From contig CBDDGJ010000004.1 of assembly GCA_965227805.1 (NCBI GenBank), positions 248,001-312,000 of the forward strand: DNA of 64,000 nucleotides. Reading direction: 5' to 3'. The stretch is from CBDDGJ01 sp965227805. Lineage in GTDB: Bacteria > Pseudomonadota > Alphaproteobacteria > RS24. The notes beneath the pieces are model-generated. The model was not told where the DNA came from. It did not search any database and was given only the letters and a program-made list of their open reading frames with translations. This document shows positions 43,494 to 52,061 of this stretch, piece after piece (the first letter of the stretch is position 1; the number at the start of each line of letters is the position of its first letter). Position numbers and translations under genes: made by a program.

Positions 43494-45239
43494 CTAGGGT
43501 TTTATCTGGCGTATGGCTGGTTGATTACGCGCGCGCATGCGTGCCAACACGTCTTCGCGTTTATCATTTATGGTTATACGCCCCGCCTCCATAATTACAA
43601 TGCGGTCAGCAATATTTTGCAATGCCCCCCGATGCGTTACAAATATAACAGTCATATCTTTTGTTGCTTCGTTTAATGTATTGACCAGCTCAAATTCAGT
43701 GCGTGCATCCATAGAGGCCGTCGGTTCATCCATAAGTAAAACCGAAGGTTTGTTGATTAGCGCACGCGCAATGGCCAGAGATTGGCGCATACCTGCTGAT
43801 AGCTCCTTACCCCCTTCACTTAGTGTAAAATCAAACCCGCCCGGTAAACGACCAATAAATTTATCTGCACCAGTTTGTGTGGTAGCGGCAATTAAATCAG
43901 CATCGCTTGCTTCTGGATCTCCCATAAGCAAGTTTTCACGGATCGTGCCGGAAAATAAAATGGGTTGTTGAAAAACAATGCCTATATTATTGCGTATATC
44001 TTCGGGACGGATTTGCTGTATATCGGCATTATCCATAAGGATGTGCCCGGTTTTGGCTTTTTGCAACCCGGCAATGAGGCGTAGTAATGTGGTTTTTCCC
44101 GAACCGATTGATCCTAAAATCGCCACCCGCTCGCCAGCATTTACCGTTAAGTTAATGTCCTCAAGAACGTTATTTTCCTGCCCTTCATAAGCAAAAGAAA
44201 CCTCTTGTATAGCAATATCCCCTTTAATATGCTCACGCTTAACACGGTTTGCGCGTATCTCTTCATCGCTTTCACCTTTCAAAATCATATCTAAATTTCG
44301 ATAAGCTGCTAAAGCATGATTAAATTTACCCAAAAGCTGGGTAACTTGCCCCAAGGGCGCAAGGCAGCGCCCCGATAAAATAACACAGGCAATAAGCTGC
44401 CCCATTGTGAGATTGCCGGCAGTGATAAGGATCACACCATAAACGACAATGCCAACCTGACTTATTTGTTGCCCAAGCTGGGTCACATATTGTGTTAATT
44501 GGCCAGAAAAGCGCATTTTTTGATTGGCATTGCTTTGATTGACAACCGATTTCAGCCAGCGTGTGCGTAAAAGTGAAACGCCGGGTATGGTTTTAAGTGT
44601 TTCAAGCCCGGAAAGCATTTCAACAATAACAGCTTGCTTGCTTTGTCCCTGCACCATGCCTAAAGAGGCAAAGCGTTTCATAATCGGTTGTAATAAAATA
44701 CCAAACAAAATAACGGCGGGAACGATCAACCCCGGTATTGCCGCGACAGGCCCGCCAATAGCATAAAGCACTGTGAGAAATAAAAAGATAAAAGGCAGAT
44801 CCGCAAACACAACAAAACTTGCTGAGCCTAGAACCTCTTTCAACACTTCAAACTCGCGCACCATATTACTCAACGCCCCTGTTGCCTGGCGGCTTAAAGA
44901 TACATCAAAACGTGCAATGCGATGAAATAAACGATCGGAAACAACCCTGTCAATGCGTGCACTTGCAACATCGACAAAAGACCCGCGAATAATCTTCATG
45001 GTAATGTCAAATGCCATAATCACAATCATAATTATGGTGAGCGCCCACAGGCTTTCCATAGCACCATTGGGAATGACACGATCATAGACCGTCATGATAT
45101 AAAGGGAAGAAGCAAGTGCAAAAATATTGATCAATATAGAAGCGGCAATAACTTGCAAATAAATACGCCGACAGGCAATCACGGGCGCCCAAAACCAATG
45201 CGTATTAAAATTCACAGTTTCTTTTTTTGTTTCTGCCAT
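43494..45239 (-). CDS. Type I secretion ABC transporter
   Basis: A 581-residue half-transporter: six-helix permease domain (about 1-310) and ATPase domain (from about 340). Walker A is GSIGSGKTTLL, the signature is in LSEGGKELSAGMRQ (a degenerate LSxGxxxxLSxGxRQ), Walker B is VLLMDEPTAS and the switch His is in FVTHRG. There is no C39 peptidase domain, so it should export substrates with an uncleaved C-terminal signal, such as RTX proteins, rather than double-glycine peptides. It resembles PrtD/LapB-type exporters. The substrate is not adjacent. Confidence 0.93.
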   Translation of the reverse strand: MAETKKETVNFNTHWFWAPVIACRRIYLQVIAASILINIFALASSLYIMTVYDRVIPNGAMESLWALTIIMIVIMAFDITMKIIRGSFVDVASARIDRVVSDRLFHRIARFDVSLSRQATGALSNMVREFEVLKEVLGSASFVVFADLPFIFLFLTVLYAIGGPVAAIPGLIVPAVILFGILLQPIMKRFASLGMVQGQSKQAVIVEMLSGLETLKTIPGVSLLRTRWLKSVVNQSNANQKMRFSGQLTQYVTQLGQQISQVGIVVYGVILITAGNLTMGQLIACVILSGRCLAPLGQVTQLLGKFNHALAAYRNLDMILKGESDEEIRANRVKREHIKGDIAIQEVSFAYEGQENNVLEDINLTVNAGERVAILGSIGSGKTTLLRLIAGLQKAKTGHILMDNADIQQIRPEDIRNNIGIVFQQPILFSGTIRENLLMGDPEASDADLIAATTQTGADKFIGRLPGGFDFTLSEGGKELSAGMRQSLAIARALINKPSVLLMDEPTASMDARTEFELVNTLNEATKDMTVIFVTHRGALQNIADRIVIMEAGRITINDKREDVLARMRARNQPAIRQIKP

Positions 45240-45268
45240 AATATAAACTTAAAACCAGTCCGCTTTCC

Positions 45269-46894
45269 TTAGCATGTTTTTGCTGTTAGGAATACACCTA
45301 GCGTTTCTCCTAATTGATTGCTTAACAATAAATGCTGTATGCGTTCCAATTCTGTCTGGATTTCCAATTCTATAATCTCTGCATCGATATTGGCAAATTG
45401 TAAGCGCAAACTTGCAATCTGGGCAGGCGTGGAGCGGGTGCGGCCTTGCACTTTTAATTCGCTTTCTAATTGCCCCTTCACATCTTCCCGTTTTTGTTGT
45501 TGCTCGGCTAGGCGGATGATTATATCTCGCAAGGCTTCGCTGGTATGTTTACTATCTGCTAAATATTGACGCTCGAAATTTGCCCGCTCTGCTTCCAGAC
45601 TAAGACGTCGTGCATTGGTTTGTCCACGTTGCGCTTTGTTTAAGCCACCATCATAAAGCGGCACCGAAAATTCAATATTTCCGGTTACTTCATAAGTATA
45701 GCAATTTTGCATACGCCGATAATCAGCCGTATCACCAAAATCGGCAATGTTTTCGGCATCAGGATTTGTTTCGTCTACCTTTTCGCCACACCGATTGGAT
45801 TTATCAATATCCCATGCTTTGCCAGTTAGTAAGCCATAAAGGGCGGGTTTGCGTTCTGCCGCAAGTTTTTTTTCTTCATATTCTATCATATCAATGCGAC
45901 CATCAAATATGCGCCAGGATAGTGTTTCACGCACTTGCGGCATTTCGGGAATGTCGGGTCGCAAAACGATAAAATCCTGCACTAAAAGGCGCGCCGTTTC
46001 TGGGTCGATTTCGAACCGGCTTTCAAGCGCTTTTTCTGCCTGATCGCGACGGCGCGCAGCGCGACTTACTGCAGCTTCACTATCAAGCAATGTCACTTGT
46101 GCCCCGCGCAATTCGGATATACGCCCCGCCCCTGCCCGAAAGCGTGCTTCCATTGCGGCAACATCATTTTTGATATTTTCATGATTGGCTGTGTAATGCT
46201 GATGCAATCGTTCGGCGGTAACATAATCAAACGCATAACCAAGCAATTCGCTTATTTGTGCATCAATATTTTGTAGATATTCCAGTCGCGCTACAGATTC
46301 ATCAGCTGCATTATAGTCAATGCCGGCAGATGTTGCGCCCCAATCATAAATTTGCTGACGCAATGTGAGCGTCATATTAACGCCGCGCCCGTCATATTCA
46401 GGACGATTAGATCCACCAAATTCATCAGAGTTTGTGGTTTTATCGATCAGCTTATCGCCGCCGCTAAGCGCGGCATCCAGATAGGGAAAATATTTTGAGC
46501 GTTCTTGCAATTTGCCAAAATATGCCTGACAAACCCGCTGTTCTGTCTGCGACAATGACGGGTGCTCTGATAATATGGTCGTGAGCTTTTCTGTTGCCAC
46601 ACCATATGTTTTTTCCGCTTGTTCTGCCGTAGTTTCATCTTCATTGGCTGTGTCATCTGTTGAATTTTGGGATAGTGATTTATCTGCCCTTGCATCTTCC
46701 AAAGCCTCTTGCACCAATATATCTGCATCGACAGATTTTGCGTCTTCTGTTTCATTTATGGCTTCCGATATAGCTGCATCCGTCTGCACTGTTTGTGCAG
46801 CAGATGATTCGTTTTTAACCTCTTGCGCCATTGCTCTTTCTATCGGAGCAGCTAAAACAAAAATGCCAATAATCAAAAATTTTATATAGCTCAT
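45269..46894 (-). CDS. TolC-family outer membrane channel with acidic N-terminal extension
   Basis: Outer membrane component of the type I system, 541 residues from the ATG at 46894 (ATGs at 46900 and 46918 are alternatives). A signal peptide (FLIIGIFVLAAPIERAMAQ) is followed by an unusual stretch of about 85 residues rich in Glu, Asp, Ala and Thr (for example ETEDAKSVDADILVQEALED), then two outer-membrane-efflux repeats (HPSLSQTEQRVCQAYF and the second around GTNARRLSLEAERANFER). A Cys-bearing insertion (SNRCGEKVDE ... MQNCYTYEV) sits between the repeats. TolC proteins form a trimeric barrel-tunnel. It begins the operon TolC-ABC-HlyD. Confidence 0.85.
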   Translation of the reverse strand: MSYIKFLIIGIFVLAAPIERAMAQEVKNESSAAQTVQTDAAISEAINETEDAKSVDADILVQEALEDARADKSLSQNSTDDTANEDETTAEQAEKTYGVATEKLTTILSEHPSLSQTEQRVCQAYFGKLQERSKYFPYLDAALSGGDKLIDKTTNSDEFGGSNRPEYDGRGVNMTLTLRQQIYDWGATSAGIDYNAADESVARLEYLQNIDAQISELLGYAFDYVTAERLHQHYTANHENIKNDVAAMEARFRAGAGRISELRGAQVTLLDSEAAVSRAARRRDQAEKALESRFEIDPETARLLVQDFIVLRPDIPEMPQVRETLSWRIFDGRIDMIEYEEKKLAAERKPALYGLLTGKAWDIDKSNRCGEKVDETNPDAENIADFGDTADYRRMQNCYTYEVTGNIEFSVPLYDGGLNKAQRGQTNARRLSLEAERANFERQYLADSKHTSEALRDIIIRLAEQQQKREDVKGQLESELKVQGRTRSTPAQIASLRLQFANIDAEIIELEIQTELERIQHLLLSNQLGETLGVFLTAKTC

Positions 46895-46984
46895 ACTCAT
46901 TTCTTTAATGTCGTGCATCTTATATCATAATCTTATGTAAAATAAAGGCCGCGCTTAACATTTAAGAAGAGCCTTTTATTTTCC

Positions 46985-47233
46985 TTAGCTATTGTTTTCT
47001 AAGGCGCCATTCGATAATTCGACTTGCATTGCCCCCTCATCTTGTGGGAACCCATGCGGGAGGTCGCATAAAATGTAGACATTTATTCCGATACAAAAAG
47101 CAAGCACGAGCGTAAGAAACCATGTTGATGTTAAGACAGCTCTTTTAATCCAAATAAGATATATGATACAGGCCGGTATAAAAAGCGGCGGAACCAGCAT
47201 ATAAATAATAACGAGTAATCCGATTTTTTTCAT
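46985..47233 (-). CDS. Small two-span membrane protein
   Basis: An 82-residue protein with two hydrophobic segments (about 4-28, LLVIIYMLVPPLFIPACIIYLIW, and 35-57, STWFLTLVLAFCIGINVYILC) and an acidic C-terminus. It is not recognised as any family. It lies 91 bases upstream of the tolC-like gene on the same strand, so it may belong to that operon. An AGAAAAGAA stretch precedes the ATG, a weak ribosome binding site. Confidence 0.5.
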   Translation of the reverse strand: MKKIGLLVIIYMLVPPLFIPACIIYLIWIKRAVLTSTWFLTLVLAFCIGINVYILCDLPHGFPQDEGAMQVELSNGALENNS

Positions 47234-47271
47234 TCTTTTCTAGCCTTTATCATCTGTTAGTAGCACATTTT

Positions 47272-47427
47272 TTAGCGTATATGGACAAATTGCCCTGCCC
47301 AAAGATAATCCCTACGCGCCTCTAGCAATCTATCATAGGCAAATAAGGCAATATGCGCATTATCGATAGCTGCTTCGCTTATTGGCACAAAATTTTCGAG
47401 TGCGTTATGCTTCGTTTTGCATGATCC
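47272..47427 (-). pseudogene. Possible gene fragment (51 codons, no start)
   Basis: Between two in-frame stops the minus strand codes for a protein-like sequence with no usable start: NALENFVPISEAAIDNAH, then LFAYDRLLEARRDYLWAGQ and a basic end. Its composition looks like a helical C-terminus, and a GTG could in principle give 38 residues. The family is not recognised. A hairpin with a T-run (47433-47461) lies just upstream on the same strand. I read it as a decayed C-terminus, not a working gene. Confidence 0.35.
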
Positions 47428-47432
47428 CTAAA

Positions 47433-47461
47433 AACCGGTGGATCGTCATGGTTTTCCACCC
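47433..47461 (-). terminator. Probable Rho-independent terminator
   Basis: On the minus strand GGTGGA and TCCACC pair around a 12-base loop and are followed by GGTTTTT. It lies downstream of groEL, beyond the perfect hairpin at 47534-47564, and could end the groESL transcript. Confidence 0.6.
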
Positions 47462-47533
47462 CTCTCTATATGTGTCATATGTGCAAGGCTTTACTTTATC
47501 ACTGTGAAAAACAATATTTACACTGGATATGAA

Positions 47534-47564
47534 ATAGCCCGCAAATCAAGGACTTGCGGGCTAT
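47534..47564. terminator. Strong hairpin downstream of groEL
   Basis: A perfect 11-base stem (ATAGCCCGCAA / TTGCGGGCTAT) with a 9-base loop lies 43 bases after the groEL stop. The T-run is weak on the minus strand. Together with the hairpin at 47433-47461 it probably ends groESL transcription or protects the 3' end. Confidence 0.65.
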
Positions 47565-47606
47565 AATTAAAGCGAGATGGGCTCGCGTGAGTGCGTAGTG
47601 TGATGC

Positions 47607-49253
47607 TTACATCATACCGCCCATGCCACCCATGCCGCCCATATCAGGCATTGCCGGCGCAGCGGCTGCATTTGCGGGCTCTGGCTTGTCAGCAACCATG
47701 GCTTCGGTCGTAATCAACAGACCGGCAACCGATGCCGCATCGCGTAAAGCGGTTGATACAACTTTCGTCGGGTCAACAATGCCGGCAGCGATAAGGTCAC
47801 AATATACCTCATTTTGTGCATCAAAACCGGTTGTGCCTTTTGCTTCCAGCACTTTACCAACAACGATGGAGGCTTCTACACCCGCATTATCGGCAATCTG
47901 GCGCATGGGTGCTTCCAGTGCACGGCGGACGATTTTAATGCCGGCGGCCATATCTGCATTGTCATTTGTAAGTTTATCAACCGCACGTGTCGCGAGCAAT
48001 AGAGCTGTGCCGCCGCCTGGAACAATACCTTTCTCCACGGCTGCCCGCGTTGCATTGAGTGCATCGTCAACGCGATCCTTGCGCTCTTTCACTTCGACTT
48101 CCGTTGCACCGCCGACTTTCAGCACGGCAACACCGCCTGCCAATTTAGCGAGGCGTTCTTGCAGTTTTTCGCGGTCATAATCGGAGCTGGTGTCTTCAAT
48201 CTGCGTCCGGATTTGGCCAACACGTGCCGTAATGTCTTTTTTCTTGCCAGCACCATCAACAATCGTTGTATCATCTTTGGTGATTGATACACGTTTTGCC
48301 GTGCCGAGCATATCCAATGTTACATTTTCCAGCTTAATGCCCAAATCTTCGGAGATAACCTGACTACCCGTCAAAATCGCAATATCTTCCAGCATAGCCT
48401 TGCGGCGATCACCAAAGCCCGGTGCCTTTACAGCCGCAATTTTCAGGCCGCCACGCAATTTATTCACCACAAGGGCGGCTAGAGCTTCGCCTTCAATATC
48501 TTCAGCGATAATCAGCAAGGGGCGTGAAGACTGCACCACGCGTTCCAAAATTGGCAACATGGGTTGCAAATTGCTTAATTTAGACTCATGCAACATAATA
48601 AGCGGATCATCCAGTTCGGTAATCATTTTTTCTGCATTGGTAATGAAGTAAGGCGAAAGATAACCGCGGTCAAACTGCATGCCTTCAACCACATCAAGCT
48701 CGCTTTCCAAGCCCTTTGCTTCTTCCACTGTAATCACGCCTTCATTGCCAACTTTTTCCATCGCTTCGGCAATCATGCTGCCAATTTCGGCTTCGCCATT
48801 GGCGGAAATCGTCCCGACTTGGGCAATTTCTCCATTGGATTTCACTTTTTTAGATTGTCTTTCCAAATCTGCCAAAGCTGTTGTAACGGCAATATCAATG
48901 CCGCGTTTCAAATCCATCGGGTTCATACCAGCAGCAACTGATTTTGCACCTTCGCGAACAATCGCTTGGGCAAGTACGGTTGCAGTGGTTGTGCCGTCAC
49001 CGGCTTCATCATTGGTGCGACTTGCCACTTCGCGCACCATTTGTGCGCCCATATTTTCAAACTTATCTTCAAGTTCAATTTCTTTTGCAACGGTAACACC
49101 GTCTTTTGTTGTGCGCGGCGCGCCGAAAGATTTATCAATAACAACATTGCGCCCTTTAGGCCCCAATGTAACCTTCACAGCATCAGCGAGAATATCGACA
49201 CCATTGAGCATTTTCGTGCGTGCTTCTGAACCAAATTTGACTTCTTTTGCCAT
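47607..49253 (-). CDS. groL: Chaperonin GroEL
   Basis: A 548-residue chaperonin subunit that forms the double heptameric ring folding non-native proteins. It starts AKEVKFGSEAR, has the ATP-binding loop GPKGRNVVIDKS and DGTTTATVLA, and ends with the flexible GGMGGMGGMM tail. It follows groES by 39 bases and shares its CIRCE-regulated promoter. No second groEL is seen in this window. Confidence 0.98.
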   Translation of the reverse strand: MAKEVKFGSEARTKMLNGVDILADAVKVTLGPKGRNVVIDKSFGAPRTTKDGVTVAKEIELEDKFENMGAQMVREVASRTNDEAGDGTTTATVLAQAIVREGAKSVAAGMNPMDLKRGIDIAVTTALADLERQSKKVKSNGEIAQVGTISANGEAEIGSMIAEAMEKVGNEGVITVEEAKGLESELDVVEGMQFDRGYLSPYFITNAEKMITELDDPLIMLHESKLSNLQPMLPILERVVQSSRPLLIIAEDIEGEALAALVVNKLRGGLKIAAVKAPGFGDRRKAMLEDIAILTGSQVISEDLGIKLENVTLDMLGTAKRVSITKDDTTIVDGAGKKKDITARVGQIRTQIEDTSSDYDREKLQERLAKLAGGVAVLKVGGATEVEVKERKDRVDDALNATRAAVEKGIVPGGGTALLLATRAVDKLTNDNADMAAGIKIVRRALEAPMRQIADNAGVEASIVVGKVLEAKGTTGFDAQNEVYCDLIAAGIVDPTKVVSTALRDAASVAGLLITTEAMVADKPEPANAAAAPAMPDMGGMGGMGGMM

Positions 49254-49292
49254 AATTTTTTCCTCTTTTTAATCGTTTAAGTTTAAGCTGGT

Positions 49293-49580
49293 TTAGCCGA
49301 CAATGCCTAGAATGTCGGATTCTTTCATAATCAATAGTTCTTCACCATCAATTGTAACTTCATTGCCCGACCATTTGCCGAACAAAATTTTATCTTTTGC
49401 TTTTACGTCAAGCGGCGTTACCTGGCCGTCTTCACCGCGCACACCCGACCCAACGGCAATAACAACACCTTGTGAAGGTTTTTCTTTTGCGCTATCGGGA
49501 ATGATAATCCCTCCGGGTGTTTTTGTATCTTCCTCGATACGACGGACCAATACACGGTCATGTAAGGGGCGGAATTTCAT
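49293..49580 (-). CDS. groS: Co-chaperonin GroES
   Basis: A 95-residue lid protein for GroEL. It begins MKFRPLHDRVLVRRIE, carries the mobile loop EDTKTPGGIIIPDSAKEKP that binds GroEL and ends MKESDILGIVG. A GAGGAGATAAATT ribosome binding site precedes the ATG. A CIRCE operator and a sigma-70-type promoter lie 65-131 bases upstream, so the operon is probably repressed by HrcA. Confidence 0.98.
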   Translation of the reverse strand: MKFRPLHDRVLVRRIEEDTKTPGGIIIPDSAKEKPSQGVVIAVGSGVRGEDGQVTPLDVKAKDKILFGKWSGNEVTIDGEELLIMKESDILGIVG

Positions 49581-49644
49581 AATTTATCTCCTCTTAAACG
49601 AAATTGCTTCCTTAGTTGGAATCTTCCTGGTTATTAACTGTATT

Positions 49645-49671
49645 TTAGCACTCTTTACTGACGAGTGCTAA
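49645..49671. promoter_or_regulatory. CIRCE operator (HrcA binding site)
   Basis: TTAGCACTC, nine bases, GAGTGCTAA: an exact match to the CIRCE consensus. It overlaps the expected transcription start region of groES, 65 bases before the groES ATG. Confidence 0.96.
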
Positions 49672-49682
49672 ACACAGAGCTT

Positions 49683-49711
49683 CAGATAGGGAGTAATGTA
49701 GATAATGTCAA
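49683..49711 (-). promoter_or_regulatory. Predicted groES promoter
   Basis: On the minus strand TTGACA (49711-49706) and TATCTG (49688-49683) are separated by 17 bases, placing the start just before CIRCE. It fits a housekeeping sigma-factor promoter blocked by HrcA when CIRCE is bound. Confidence 0.7.
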
Positions 49712-49727
49712 GGGCACAGTTATAATG

Positions 49728-49769
49728 AAATAAAATAAAAGCCGGTATGTAAAATATCCATACCGGCTT
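49728..49769 (-). terminator. Rho-independent terminator ending a small transcript
   Basis: On the minus strand an 11-base perfect stem (AAGCCGGTATG / CATACCGGCTT, loop of 9) is followed by TTTATTTTATTT. It lies just upstream of the groES promoter and would insulate it from the candidate small RNA. Confidence 0.85.
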
Positions 49770-49892
49770 AACCCATAAAGCTATTTTATGAGCCGGACAA
49801 ATTCAGGTGGGTCATTCGTGCCGGCAAGTCCTCCATGAAGTCTCTCCTCCATGTCGGGAAACAGCTTAGAGGCTGGTGCACCGTAATGCACA
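49735..49892 (-). ncRNA. Candidate small RNA upstream of groES
   Basis: A predicted transcript of about 158 bases on the minus strand. A promoter-like TTGCAT (49925-49920), 16 bases, TAAAAT (49903-49898) precedes it and a strong terminator follows at 49728-49769. The 5' end folds as GCTG-TGCA ... TGCA-C-CAGC, and the middle carries two copies of ATGGAGGA (an exposed Shine-Dalgarno-like motif) 16 bases apart. A 23-codon open frame starts at the first of these (MEERLHGG ... FVRLIK). No known RNA family is recognised. Confidence 0.55.
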
Positions 49893-49951
49893 GCACTATT
49901 TTAATAAAAATTTAATAAAATGCAACAAAAAAGTGTATATATTATAAATTA

Positions 49952-50065
49952 CACTTTTAAGGAATAGCTTAAAATAAGGTCATCAAATTGCGCGTCAAAC
50001 ACCATAGTGCGATATTCATCCGAAGCAAGGTATTGCGCGCGCCGCTTGACGGACTTTATTGATCC
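49952..50065 (-). pseudogene. Possible gene fragment after nnrU
   Basis: Directly after the nnrU stop, and in the same frame, 38 codons remain open: SVKRRAQYLASDEYRT then MVFDAQFDDLILSYSLKV and a stop. There is no ATG near the start. The composition is protein-like but the family is not recognised. It may be a read-through remnant of a once longer or different downstream gene. Confidence 0.3.
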
Positions 50066-50617
50066 CTAAAACCCGAGTGACAAACCTGATACATGGGCGT
50101 GATACTTCACAATGATGATATAGGCAGCCAGGCCAATAAGGATAACAAGACTATCCCGCCACCGACTATAGCGGGGCGCATCTGCCTTGGGGGCTTTTTT
50201 CGTAAAGCGCATATTGACAAGCGCGTAAAGCCCAAAACTAATAAATATCACCATAGCCGACAGGCTACCACTGGCGATTAAATGCGCGAGGCTCCATACG
50301 AGCACACCACTTAGCATCGGGTGGGGCACGATGCGGCTAATATTCGAACTTAGTAAACTTGCAACAACCAAAATAAAAGCAAATGGCATAAGTCCAAAAG
50401 TAACAAGCCCACCCCAAAAAGGAGGTGTCCATATATATATGCTTTCAGTATGCATTGACCCGTAAATAATCAGGGCAAAGCCAGCGAGTGAGATAAGCGA
50501 AAATATACCCTTATAGCTATTTTCACTTAGCTTTTCTTTCACAGCTGCATTTGCTGGCGTAAGGGGTAAAAGGTGAATCGCGAAAAAAACAAGCAATCCT
50601 GAAATTATCATGTTCAT
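50066..50617 (-). CDS. NnrU-family membrane protein
   Basis: A 183-residue integral membrane protein with about five helices. The segment ISRIVPHPMLSGVLVWSLAHLIASG carries the conserved HP...W..aHL pattern of NnrU proteins, first named from nitrite/nitric oxide reductase regulation and also resembling isoprenoid-modifying membrane enzymes such as the 15-cis-zeta-carotene isomerase. No denitrification enzymes are in the window, though an nnrS remnant lies at 34 kb. It follows the SDR gene by 16 bases on the same strand. Confidence 0.82.
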   Translation of the reverse strand: MNMIISGLLVFFAIHLLPLTPANAAVKEKLSENSYKGIFSLISLAGFALIIYGSMHTESIYIWTPPFWGGLVTFGLMPFAFILVVASLLSSNISRIVPHPMLSGVLVWSLAHLIASGSLSAMVIFISFGLYALVNMRFTKKAPKADAPRYSRWRDSLVILIGLAAYIIIVKYHAHVSGLSLGF

Positions 50618-50633
50618 AATATCACTCCTAAAG

Positions 50634-51398
50634 TTAGCTTATGGTCTGCCCGCCATCAATAACCACTTGCTGCCCGGTCATAAAGGCACCGGCGGGGCTT
50701 GCCAAGAATACAGCGGCGCCAGCAATTTCATCGGGCACACCGATACGGCGTAAAGGCGAGCGCGACGTTGACTGCTCCAAAATATCCGGATTATCCCATA
50801 GCGCTTTGGCAAAATAGGTTTTGATAAGCCCCGGTGCAATGGCATTGGCACGAATATTTTGGGGGCCAAATTCAACAGCAATATTGCGCGCAAGCTGGAA
50901 ATCTGCCGCTTTGGATATGGCATAAGTGCCAAGCATGGGAGAGCCACGTAAACCACCGATTGAAGAAATAATAATAATGGCCCCATCCTTGCGTTCTATC
51001 ATTTCCGGCAATACCATATTGGAAAGCCAGTGATTTGAGCGGACATTATTTTCCATCGTTTTATCAAATGCCTCATCTGGGCAGTCCAGCATTGACCCAA
51101 AATAGGGATTAACAGCGGCATTGCACACCAGAATATCAATTTTCCCAAAGGCTTCGCGTGATTTATCAACCAGATTTTGTAATTGGGCTTTATCCCCGAT
51201 ATTACAGGCAACACTTACAGCACGCCCGGCATATTGCGCGTTAATGGAATTGGTTACTTCATCACAAGCATCCAGCTTGCGACTTGAAACAACAACATTG
51301 GCGCCATGTTCGGCCATGCGCCGCGCAATCGCCTCGCCAATGCCACGTGATGCACCTGTAATCACAGCTGTTTTGGATGATAAGTCGAATAATGTCAT
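50634..51398 (-). CDS. Short-chain dehydrogenase/reductase
   Basis: A 254-residue Rossmann-fold oxidoreductase. The cofactor loop ITGASRGIGEAIA near residue 14, the NNAG-like CNAAVNP, the catalytic Ser in IISSIGG and YAISKAA (Tyr-x-x-x-Lys) are in place, with APGLIKT and the C-terminal VIDGG typical of classical SDRs. The basic SSRKL after the second strand suggests NADP(H). Substrate unknown. It is upstream of nnrU on the same strand. Confidence 0.88.
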   Translation of the reverse strand: MTLFDLSSKTAVITGASRGIGEAIARRMAEHGANVVVSSRKLDACDEVTNSINAQYAGRAVSVACNIGDKAQLQNLVDKSREAFGKIDILVCNAAVNPYFGSMLDCPDEAFDKTMENNVRSNHWLSNMVLPEMIERKDGAIIIISSIGGLRGSPMLGTYAISKAADFQLARNIAVEFGPQNIRANAIAPGLIKTYFAKALWDNPDILEQSTSRSPLRRIGVPDEIAGAAVFLASPAGAFMTGQQVVIDGGQTIS

Positions 51399-51464
51399 AA
51401 ATGAACCTCCCTCATTGCGTGGTGTAAGCTAACCTAGAAATCAACTTCTTGTCTAGCATGAAAT

Positions 51465-52028
51465 TTAACCCTGTGTGGAAATATAGCTTTGTATAAGCCT
51501 GATAATTTCTGGGCTATTCCATTGTGCTTCACCGATAACACGCCCTAGCTCATTGCCTTGCCGATCCAAAATAAGGGTTGTCGGCAAGCCGGTAATCCCC
51601 AAGCGCGACATCACACGGATTGATGAAAACCCTGTTTCAAGCTGGTTTACACCCAGCTCGTTCAAAAAAGCGATTGCTTTTTTCGGGTCTTGATCCATGC
51701 TTATGGCCACAATTTTTAATGGTGCATCGGCAAAATGTGTTTGTAATTTATCAAAAAGCGGCATTTCCTTACGGCATGGCGCGCACCATGTTGCCCAAAA
51801 ATTTACGATCACGATATTACCGTGATAGGCAGATAAATCTTGCGCCTGGCCTAAGGCATCCGTAAATGTAAATTCTGAAAGTGCACGTGGCTGTGCATGG
51901 GTAATATAGTTTTGTAAACGTGCCTGTTCGTTTGCTTCCCTATCTTTTGCCGTCCATGTTAGATATAGACTATAGCCGATAAATGCACTAATGAGTAAAA
52001 TAATAGTGATTTTAATAAATAAACGCAT
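51465..52028 (-). CDS. TlpA-like membrane-anchored thiol:disulfide reductase
   Basis: A 187-residue thioredoxin-fold protein with an N-terminal membrane anchor (IKITIILLISAFIGYSLYLTW) so that the domain lies in the periplasm. The active site is WATWCAPCRKEMP (Cys-Ala-Pro-Cys) and the cis-Pro is in GITGLPTTLIL. TlpA-type proteins reduce disulfides for cytochrome c maturation or copper delivery. In alphaproteobacteria tlpA often stands divergent from argH, exactly as here, with lysA beyond. That context supports the TlpA assignment. Confidence 0.88.
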   Translation of the reverse strand: MRLFIKITIILLISAFIGYSLYLTWTAKDREANEQARLQNYITHAQPRALSEFTFTDALGQAQDLSAYHGNIVIVNFWATWCAPCRKEMPLFDKLQTHFADAPLKIVAISMDQDPKKAIAFLNELGVNQLETGFSSIRVMSRLGITGLPTTLILDRQGNELGRVIGEAQWNSPEIIRLIQSYISTQG

Positions 52029-52061
52029 AAGAGATTATCCCGTTATGATGGAGCAATATAA

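Noticed and set aside
47623..48180. 185-codon plus-strand frame opposite groEL
   Set aside because: Antisense shadow of a highly conserved gene with biased codon use; no start signal or family.
48679..49272. 197-codon plus-strand frame opposite groEL
   Set aside because: Same reason: mirror frame of groEL, Ser/Thr/Ala-rich composition typical of antisense translation.
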